Origin: an uncultured Prevotellaceae bacterium
GTDB taxonomy: Bacteria; Bacteroidota; Bacteroidia; Bacteroidales; Bacteroidaceae
Direction of reading: 5' to 3'
DNA length: 38,980 nucleotides
Assembly: GCA_900318885.1 (NCBI GenBank)
Contig: ONMN01000028.1
Span: 1 to 38,980, forward strand
Both the position numbers and the translations under genes were made by a program. Numbering within the stretch: the stretch's first letter is position 1; each line of letters opens with the position of its first letter. The notes under the pieces are model-generated. The model did not search any database. It was given only the letters and a program-made list of their open reading frames with translations, and was not told where the DNA came from. Positions 33,236-38,980 of the stretch are shown here, piece by piece.

Positions 33236-34900
33236 TTATAGCGCATGTTCGTGGACCCCTTTGACCGCACGGCCAGAGGGGTCATTCATTCCCTTAAAGG
33301 CAGCATCCCATTCCAAAGCAATTGCCGTAGAACAAGCCACGCTGGCCTCCGACGGCACACTCTTGGCGGCACTGTCGCTGGGGAAGTGCTCAGCGAAAAT
33401 CGAGCGATAGTAGTATTCCTCTTTGTTCTTCGGCGGGTTGATGGGGAAGCGCTCGGCAGCGTGAGCCATCTGTTCATCGCTGACAGCCTCTGAGGTCATT
33501 TGTTTGAGGGTGTCAATCCACGAATAGCCGACACCATCGCTGAACTGCTCCTTCTGTCGCCAGGCGACTTCCTTAGGAAGCATATCGGCAAAGGCCTCGC
33601 GAACAATCTTCTTTTCCATCGTCGAGCCCGGACACATCTTTGCCTCTGGGTTCGTGCGCATAGCAACATCCAAGAATTCCTTGTCAAGGAACGGCACGCG
33701 ACCTTCGACGCCCCAAGCGCTCAGACTCTTGTTGGCACGCAGACAGTCGTACATATAGAGTTTGCCGAGTTTGCGAACGGTCTCATCGTGAAAATCCTTG
33801 GCTGTTGGCGCCTTGTGGAAGTAGAGGTAACCACCGAATATCTCGTCGGCACCCTCACCCGAAAGCACCATCTTGATACCCATCGACTTGATGACGCGCG
33901 CCAGCAGATACATCGGCGTAGAGGCGCGAACGGTAGTGACGTCGTAGGTCTCGATAAAGTAGATGACGTCGCGGATGGCATCGAGACCCTCCTGGATGGT
34001 GTAGTTGATTTCATGGTGAACGGTGCCGATATGGTCAGCCACGAGCTTAGCCTTTGCCAAATCGGGCGCACCCTTCAGTCCAACGGCAAACGAGTGCAGA
34101 CGGGGCCAATAAGCCTTCGTCTTCGAGTCATCCTCGATACGCATCTCAGAGTATTTCTCAGCAATGGCGGAAATGACGGATGAATCCAAGCCACCGCTCA
34201 AAAGAACGCCGTATGGCACATCAGACATCAGCTGCCGCTTTACGGCATCCTCTAATGCATCATGGATGGCCTCGACACTGGCGGGGTTATCCTTCACAGC
34301 ATCATATTGCATCCAGTCGCGACGATAGTACCACTTCTGACCTGGGTCGACACTCCAATAATAATGACCAGGCAGGAACGGCTCGTAGCGCTCGCACTGG
34401 CCTTCGAGGGCTTTCAACTCTGAGGCAACATACACCGTACCGTCGCTGTCGTAACCTATATATAAAGGTATGACACCAATGGGGTCGCGGGCAATCAGGA
34501 ATTCATTCTTCTCCTCGTCGTAAAGCACAAAGGCAAAGATGCCGCTCAGGTCTTCCAGAAAATTGATACCCTTCTCGCGATACAACGCCAGTATTACTTC
34601 GCAGTCCGAACCCGTCTGAAACTCATATTGACCAGCATACAAGCGTCGAATCTCCTGATGATTGTAAATCTCGCCGTTCACAGCCAATACCTGCTTCTTG
34701 TCAGGCGAGAACAAAGGCTGTCCGCCACTCTCTGGGTCGACAATCGATAGTCGCTCGTGGGCGAGTATGGCCGAGCCCCCACAATATATTCCACTCCAGT
34801 CCGGTCCGCGGTGACGGATTTTCTGACTCATCTTCAATGCCTTATCGCGCAGCGCATGCGTCTGCTCCTTAACATTCAATATTGCTACTATTCCACACAT
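33236..34900 (-). CDS. asnB: Asparagine synthase B (glutamine-hydrolysing)
   Basis: A 554-residue class II amidotransferase. The start at 34900 is fixed by the catalytic cysteine: MCGIVAI places Cys2 at the mature N-terminus, and the 10-residue upstream extension would block it. The glutaminase domain has KIRHRGPDWSGI, LAVNGEIYNHQEI and TGSDCEVI. The synthetase domain has the ATP-binding loop VPYGVLLSGGLDSSV and MVLSGEGADEIFGGY. It makes asparagine from aspartate, glutamine and ATP in the cytoplasm. It is monocistronic with a TACCTTTG promoter at 34928-34935. Confidence 0.95.
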   Translation of the reverse strand: MCGIVAILNVKEQTHALRDKALKMSQKIRHRGPDWSGIYCGGSAILAHERLSIVDPESGGQPLFSPDKKQVLAVNGEIYNHQEIRRLYAGQYEFQTGSDCEVILALYREKGINFLEDLSGIFAFVLYDEEKNEFLIARDPIGVIPLYIGYDSDGTVYVASELKALEGQCERYEPFLPGHYYWSVDPGQKWYYRRDWMQYDAVKDNPASVEAIHDALEDAVKRQLMSDVPYGVLLSGGLDSSVISAIAEKYSEMRIEDDSKTKAYWPRLHSFAVGLKGAPDLAKAKLVADHIGTVHHEINYTIQEGLDAIRDVIYFIETYDVTTVRASTPMYLLARVIKSMGIKMVLSGEGADEIFGGYLYFHKAPTAKDFHDETVRKLGKLYMYDCLRANKSLSAWGVEGRVPFLDKEFLDVAMRTNPEAKMCPGSTMEKKIVREAFADMLPKEVAWRQKEQFSDGVGYSWIDTLKQMTSEAVSDEQMAHAAERFPINPPKNKEEYYYRSIFAEHFPSDSAAKSVPSEASVACSTAIALEWDAAFKGMNDPSGRAVKGVHEHAL

Positions 34901-34927
34901 AATCTTACCTATTTTAAAATTTTGCTG

Positions 34928-34935
34928 CAAAGGTA
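34928..34935 (-). promoter_or_regulatory. -7 box (TACCTTTG) for asnB
   Basis: TACCTTTG on the minus strand ends 27 nt before the asnB ATG, normal spacing for this genome. Confidence 0.65.
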
Positions 34936-35235
34936 TAACAAATAGTTAGGAAAATCATAAAATCGCTGACTTTTTGACCGTAAAACCGAACAAAAATAAC
35001 ACTTTGTAAAGCGAAAACGGTTGTCCTGTGTCACTTTGCTTAACTTTTGACCAAAATCTGCAGCATATTGTTACAAAATGTCATCATGCCATTGACATCA
35101 AGATAGAGTTGCAAAATTAGTAAAACAGCTATAATATTTACAAAAACAGTTTCAAAATTTACAAAAATGCTTTCAAAAATAACAAAATATGGTTGCAAGA
35201 CCAAATACGTGCATCTTTTTCCCAATTTATTTTAT
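34936..35235. other. AT-rich divergent intergenic region with about 21-nt repeats
   Basis: This 300-nt stretch between asnB and the AraC-type gene holds no credible gene. Between 35109 and 35191 a degenerate unit of 20-21 nt recurs about four times, best seen in 35150-35170 and 35171-35191, both starting TTTCAAAA and followed by an ACAAAA tract. Two TTTTTGACC/CTTTTGACC words also occur (near 34972 and 35044). The function is unknown; it could be a binding array for a regulator or chance periodicity in AT-rich DNA. Confidence 0.4.
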
Positions 35236-35243
35236 TACCTTTG
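35236..35243 (+). promoter_or_regulatory. -7 box (TACCTTTG) for the AraC-type/S66/GH3-like operon
   Basis: TACCTTTGCA lies 23 nt before the ATG at 35267. Confidence 0.65.
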
Positions 35244-35266
35244 CATGCAGATTAAACTAGCTCATC

Positions 35267-36364
35267 ATGCACGAATACGAAGGACTAAGCGACATTTTCT
35301 TCATCATGCTTTATGGTGGAGCAACGATGATGGCAGTGCTGGCGGGATTGTACCTCTGGCTGAGAAGTGGCAACGCCATGAACAGCGAAACGAAATCCCC
35401 CAAAGGGCTGCGTCGCTGGGCGGCAGCATTCCTGGCATCGATAGCCGCGAGCCATGTGTGGTGGGCGCTGCTCGGCACGATATGGCTGACGGACGATCGT
35501 CTCATTCGCAACATCGTTGCCATCACGCTCGACCGCGTGACCTTCGTACCGCTGATGATGTGCGTCTTGCTCCGCATGTTACAAGACCGTCACCGACCGT
35601 TGTGGCCCATAGCCGTAGCAATGGTCCCCTTCTTCGTGGTGGCCGTCGTGGCTATTGTCATACACTACGACTATTTCGAGTGGTTCGTAGAAGGCTACAG
35701 TCTGCAACTCAGCCTCATCTTTATTATTTATTATGTACACGCGCTAAGAAAGTACGGCCGTTGGCTGCACGATAATTTTGCCGACTTGGAACACAAGGAA
35801 CTATGGCAGAGTCTGCTGCTATTGGCATGCATTCTGTTGATTTATGTGGTTTATACCACCAACGAGGGTGCCCTCGCCGTTGAGTATCTTGCCCAGGTGC
35901 TGACGCTGGTCATCATCGCTTTCGTGGTGTGGCGCGTGGAGACATTGCAGATATTATTGCCAGAGGAGTTGGAGGGAACGGAGGAAACCGTAGAAACGGA
36001 GGAGACGGAGGAGAGCCGTGAGGTCTCACTGATTGGTTCGCTGCTGGTACAGCATTGTGAGGCGCCAAAGCTTTACCTGCAGTACGACCTGACACTTAAA
36101 CAACTAGCCCTCGCCTTAGGCACCAACCGCACCTATCTGGGGGCTTATTTCGCTGCAAGGGGCGAGACGTATAATTCCTATATCAACCGTCTGCGCATCG
36201 ACCATTTTATCGGTCTCTACCAAGAAGCTGCGGCCAGGGGGCGTAACGTTACCGCCCAACAGTTGTCCGCACAAAGCGGCTATCGTAATTACACCACGTT
36301 CTCCAATGCCTTCAAACAGCGCACAGGACAGAACGTGACACAATGGATTAAAAACAATACTTAG
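35267..36364 (+). CDS. Membrane-bound AraC-family transcriptional regulator
   Basis: A 365-residue protein with about seven hydrophobic segments in the first 240 residues (for example IFFIMLYGGATMMAVLAGLYLWL, PIAVAMVPFFVVAVVAIVIHY, LLLLACILLIYVVYTT). An acidic linker follows (EELEGTEETVETEETEES, from repeated ACGGAGGAA-like DNA), then a C-terminal AraC-type double helix-turn-helix at about 275-365 (LTLKQLALALGTNRTYLGAYF, INRLRIDHFIGL, LSAQSGYRNYTTFSNAFKQRTG). Such 7TM-AraC proteins are common in Bacteroidales and may sense an envelope or small-molecule signal; the ligand is unknown. It is followed after 17 nt by the S66-like gene and likely regulates its own operon. Confidence 0.85.
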   Translation: MHEYEGLSDIFFIMLYGGATMMAVLAGLYLWLRSGNAMNSETKSPKGLRRWAAAFLASIAASHVWWALLGTIWLTDDRLIRNIVAITLDRVTFVPLMMCVLLRMLQDRHRPLWPIAVAMVPFFVVAVVAIVIHYDYFEWFVEGYSLQLSLIFIIYYVHALRKYGRWLHDNFADLEHKELWQSLLLLACILLIYVVYTTNEGALAVEYLAQVLTLVIIAFVVWRVETLQILLPEELEGTEETVETEETEESREVSLIGSLLVQHCEAPKLYLQYDLTLKQLALALGTNRTYLGAYFAARGETYNSYINRLRIDHFIGLYQEAAARGRNVTAQQLSAQSGYRNYTTFSNAFKQRTGQNVTQWIKNNT

Positions 36365-36381
36365 AAAGGGGAGAATAAGAT

Positions 36382-37371
36382 ATGTATCAAGGTAAGAAGA
36401 TTGTACAACCACCCTATTTGAAAGCAGGGGACAAAGTGGCTCTTGTGTCCCCTGCCTATTGGGTGCCTGAAGAAGCCATTCTGCAAGCGGCAGAAGTCAT
36501 CAAAAGCTGGGGATTACGCCCAGTGATAGGGCCACACACCACCAGTCTGAATGTCGACGCCTACTCGGGAACTGCCGACGAACGGGCTGCCGACATGCTT
36601 TGGGCACTCGAGGACGACAGCATCAAGGCCATCGTCTGTTCGCGAGGCGGCTACGGGTCTCTGCACCTGCTGAACCGCATTCCGATGGAGTACTACCAGC
36701 AACATCCGAAATGGCTGATTGGTCATGGCGACATCACCACACTGCTTTATGCCGTTGCCGGCGCAGGAGTAATGTGCGTCCACGGTCCTATGTCATTCCA
36801 GATTGCCAGCAATCAGGAACCAGCCACTTCAATCACACGAAATATCCTTTTTGGCACGTTGCCGCAATACAAGATTGCCAGCAAGCCCTACAACCGATGC
36901 GGCCATGCAGAAGGCATCCTGATAGGAGGTAATCTGTCAAGTTATGCGGCTATCACGGGTACCAAATATCACCACTCCCAAAAACAGGACATCATTCTCT
37001 TTGTCGAAGAAGTGGAAGAGTCGCTGCACGCCATCGACCGACTGTTCTATACGCTGCGCCTGCAACTGGATTTCGAACGCGTCAAGGGCATCATCTTCGG
37101 CTCGTTCAATTCCATCAAGTACGACCTGCAGTTTGGCAGTGTCGAACAGATGCTGATAGCCCACCTACACGACTTGGAGTTTCCTGTCTGCTGTGGATTC
37201 CCTGTGGGCAGCGACAGTTGTCTGCCACTCATCGAAGGGGCTCCGTGTTCGCTGGATGTTACGGCAGATCATACTTCGCTGACTTTCAATATCAACGGTA
37301 CGTCACAGCCTTATGAAATAACAGAAACGACTCCGCAAATCACGAAAGTACACTATAGCATATTGAGATAG
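36382..37371 (+). CDS. S66 family LD-carboxypeptidase homologue lacking Ser and His of the triad
   Basis: A 329-residue protein with clear S66/LdcA similarity: VQPPYLKAGDKVALVSPAYWV, WALEDDSIKAIVCSRGGYGSLHLL, VCVHGPM-like segment, ILIGGNLSSYAAITGT, LFVEEVEESLHAIDRLFYTLRL and VCCGFPVG. Active relatives have GxSD with the nucleophile Ser; here residues 114-117 read GHGD, with Gly116 in its place. The catalytic His normally follows GFPxG; here Ser277 (GFPVGSDS) occupies it. Glu209 is kept. Family members cleave L,D-peptide bonds in muropeptide recycling, but this protein is probably inactive as a peptidase. There is no signal peptide. It lies between the AraC-type gene and the GH3-like gene. Confidence 0.8.
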   Translation: MYQGKKIVQPPYLKAGDKVALVSPAYWVPEEAILQAAEVIKSWGLRPVIGPHTTSLNVDAYSGTADERAADMLWALEDDSIKAIVCSRGGYGSLHLLNRIPMEYYQQHPKWLIGHGDITTLLYAVAGAGVMCVHGPMSFQIASNQEPATSITRNILFGTLPQYKIASKPYNRCGHAEGILIGGNLSSYAAITGTKYHHSQKQDIILFVEEVEESLHAIDRLFYTLRLQLDFERVKGIIFGSFNSIKYDLQFGSVEQMLIAHLHDLEFPVCCGFPVGSDSCLPLIEGAPCSLDVTADHTSLTFNINGTSQPYEITETTPQITKVHYSILR

Positions 37372-37372
37372 T

Positions 37373-38557
37373 ATGGACGAGAAGGTTATTAAGATAGTAA
37401 ACGAGGCACGGTGGGCCGATGGTCTGAGAGTAAGAAACAGACTGGAGGACATCACCTACGACCCCATGCGCAGTCAGGAGGAGTTTGTGATGAGGATGAT
37501 GCGCGAGAACGGCAAGACCGCCTATGGACGTCAGCATGGCTTCGAAACCATTCGCAGTCTGGACGATTTCAAACGGCGTATCCCGCTCACCACCTACGAC
37601 GACTATCTCCCCTATATCGAGCGCATTGCTGACGGTGAGAAAAACGTCCTGACAGCCTATCTGACGGAACACCTCTCTACGCTATCGGGCTACAAACGAT
37701 TGCCACAGTCCAGATGGGGCGTGCAGGCCGGCTACGACTACAGTTTCTGCGCAGGATTCTATATCGCAGGTCAACATGGCTTTCTCACAAATGGAATGAC
37801 ACTCAACCTCGTTGACAACAGCCTCGAGCGCCTGCCTTCAGAGCTCAGAGTAGGCAATCTGCTGGGCCGCCTGTTGGTGAAACGTGAGGTTGACAACGAC
37901 CAAGTCTATGTCATACCCGTAGATTTCGACAATTCCCCCGAACGAAGCGACACACTCTATCTGCAATCACTCTTCTCCCTCAGACATCAAGATATTTCCA
38001 TAGCCATCTGCGACCGTTACGACAATATGCTCGAACTGCTGCGCTATATTGAAAAGCACTGGCCCTGGCTGACAGAAGAGATTGAAAAAGGCAATCGCTA
38101 TTTACGTCCGGACGAAAACAGGGCTAACACGATTCGTGAAATCATGGAAGAACACCATATCGGTACACAGCTGGTCACACAACTTTGGCCCCGCCTGCAT
38201 TGCGTCATGATTTACGACATCGATAATTTGGGAGCCAGTTTCGAACTGTTGCGCACCTACTGCGGCAAAGATGTTCACTACATCTTCACAGGCATCAGCA
38301 CCGCTGAAGGGACGTTCTCTACGGTACTCAACCTTGACGACCCACAGACAGTGCTGATACCCGACAGCGTATTCTACGAATTCAAACCCATAGAAGCCGA
38401 GGGCTACAACCGTTTGCTAACCCTCGACCAGTTAGAAATCGGCAAACGTTACGAAATGGTTGTCACCACCCTTTCCGGCCTCTACCGATACATCACCAAA
38501 ATTACCCTACTTGTCGTGGGCCGCTACCACGACACACCAACAGTGATTGTCACTTGA
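37373..38557 (+). CDS. GH3 (auxin-responsive promoter) family-like adenylating enzyme, truncated and degenerate
   Basis: A 394-residue protein starting 1 nt after the S66-like stop. It resembles bacterial GH3-type acyl-adenylate enzymes (acid-amido synthetase-like): FVMRMMRENGKTAYGRQHGF, FKRRIPLTTYDDYLPYIERI, then EHLSTLSGYKRLP where the family has an SSGTTxxxK nucleotide-binding loop, here shortened. Late segments ISTAEGTFSTVLN, DSVFYEFKP and VVTTLSGLYRYI are typical, but the usual RxGD after YRY is absent and the protein ends about 20 residues later, well short of the normal length near 500. No continuation was found in the other frames just downstream. Likely a decaying or repurposed gene. 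Confidence 0.65.
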   Translation: MDEKVIKIVNEARWADGLRVRNRLEDITYDPMRSQEEFVMRMMRENGKTAYGRQHGFETIRSLDDFKRRIPLTTYDDYLPYIERIADGEKNVLTAYLTEHLSTLSGYKRLPQSRWGVQAGYDYSFCAGFYIAGQHGFLTNGMTLNLVDNSLERLPSELRVGNLLGRLLVKREVDNDQVYVIPVDFDNSPERSDTLYLQSLFSLRHQDISIAICDRYDNMLELLRYIEKHWPWLTEEIEKGNRYLRPDENRANTIREIMEEHHIGTQLVTQLWPRLHCVMIYDIDNLGASFELLRTYCGKDVHYIFTGISTAEGTFSTVLNLDDPQTVLIPDSVFYEFKPIEAEGYNRLLTLDQLEIGKRYEMVVTTLSGLYRYITKITLLVVGRYHDTPTVIVT

Positions 38558-38805
38558 TGGTCAGCCAGACGGCTTCGTTGCGGTCTCATTTTCAGCGCTT
38601 AACCTTTGTGCTTCAGGAAAAGTTCAAGAGACACAGGTTGACAAGTAGAAATCTCTAAGGTGTTTTCAACTGTCAACTAGAAAGTATTAACAAATAGTAG
38701 AGCCCAAAAAGTGAAGGAATAATTATAGAAAACTGCATTTTAATGGCAAATTACGTGAAAATATTACGAAAAATTGAAATAAAATTGATGATATGCGTAT
38801 TTTAG
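38558..38805. other. Non-coding AT-rich stretch between two truncated genes
   Basis: No gene is supported here. An inverted repeat GTTGACA (38637-38643) / TGTCAAC (38671-38677) and an overlapping short direct repeat of TCAACT are visible. The left neighbour lacks its C-terminal domain and the right neighbour lacks its C-terminal portion, so this may be a rearrangement scar. Confidence 0.4.
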
Positions 38806-38980
38806 TTAGGCCTCTTTTACCAGTGATACAGTGTTCATACCCTTGCCAATTGCTTTCACGTTTGCAGATGTCAACCGGAATGAGTTGAAGTATTCAGGTT
38901 CGGTTACCTCTCCTTCACAGACGATAAGGAAGGTCTGTTTCACCAGCTTTAGGCTACTTGTTCTTTTGAGTGTGCGCTCA
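38806..38980 (-). CDS. RloB-like protein fragment, open at the window edge and truncated at its C-terminus
   Basis: Minus-strand reading from the right edge gives 57 residues: ERTLKRTSSLKLVK, QTFLIVCEGEVTEPEYFNSF, then RLTSANVKAIGKGMNTVSLVKEA and a TAA stop. The IVCEGExTEPxYF segment is the hallmark of the RloB family (a TOPRIM-like partner of the RloA ATPase, found near restriction and phage-defence genes). Normal RloB proteins run on for well over 100 residues after this point, so the gene is cut short. The start codon, and any rloA partner, lie outside the window. The region behind the stop is AT-rich and non-coding. Confidence 0.65.
   Translation of the reverse strand, partial: ERTLKRTSSLKLVKQTFLIVCEGEVTEPEYFNSFRLTSANVKAIGKGMNTVSLVKEA

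Noticed and set aside
33230-33256. Terminator between ackA and asnB
   Set aside because: Only a 4-bp CGCT/AGCG stem can form and no T-run follows.
38637-38677. GTTGACA/TGTCAAC inverted repeat as an attachment site or transposon end
   Set aside because: The arms are only 7 bp, no target duplication or transposase is present, and chance occurrence is plausible.

Overview
The window looks like chromosomal DNA of a Prevotella-type member of the Bacteroidales (Prevotella / Segatella / Xylanibacter group). Three things point there: Bacteroidetes-type promoters (-7 box TAnnTTTG) precede most transcription units, Shine-Dalgarno sites are weak, and the best-matching family versions and gene orders (dapB-lepB-wbqC-comEC, folP-cdaA, pta-ackA, a SusCD-free xynE/xynDAB xylan locus) are Bacteroidetes ones. 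No rRNA, tRNA, IS transposase or CRISPR array was seen.

Layout. 1-5.2 kb: start of pnp (minus, cut by the left edge), an M16 zinc peptidase (minus), a PfkB sugar kinase (plus) and a secreted CotH-kinase/lamin-tail protein (minus), with a shared terminator between the last two. 5.4-11.4 kb (all minus): a GNAT-like protein, parE and an S41 peptidase probably form one operon; a THUMP-like methyltransferase is read from its own promoter. 11.4-16.3 kb (plus): dapB, signal peptidase I, a second signal-peptidase-like protein without its catalytic residues, wbqC-like and comEC-like genes, closely packed. 16.3-17 kb: a convergent HAD phosphatase. 17-29.2 kb: a xylan-use locus, with an acetylxylan-esterase-like gene (xynE type) divergent from xynD (symporter), xynA (GH10) and xynB (GH43), then a terminator-like hairpin, a large secreted putative glycoside hydrolase of unclear family, and a GH43-GH2-malectin gene broken by a frameshift. 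29.3-30.9 kb: folP-cdaA. 31-33.2 kb: pta-ackA. 33.2-34.9 kb: asnB (minus). 35.2-38.6 kb: a membrane-bound AraC-type regulator, an S66 peptidase homologue lacking Ser and His of the triad, and a truncated GH3-like adenylating enzyme. 38.8 kb to the end: C-terminally truncated RloB-like fragment (minus).

How the genes work together. In the xylan locus XynE would deacetylate xylan, the exported GH10 enzyme cut it, XynD import oligomers, and the GH43 enzyme (no signal peptide) finish them in the cytoplasm. The large hydrolase and the GH43-GH2 protein would handle side chains. Acetate formation through pta-ackA fits a saccharolytic fermenter. The regulator expected from Prevotella bryantii (XynR, a hybrid two-component protein) is not in the window, but the xynE/xynD intergenic region carries two adjacent TTTTTG/CAAAAA dyads that are good operator candidates.

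The most unusual signals are small repeats at many places. They include an exact 22-bp-period triplet of a 15-bp palindrome inside a methyltransferase gene, tandem GC-rich hairpins inside the M16 peptidase gene, and heptad GAnAATT repeats sitting in promoter spacers and next to start codons. There is also a cluster of apparent pseudoenzymes (S26, S66, GH3).
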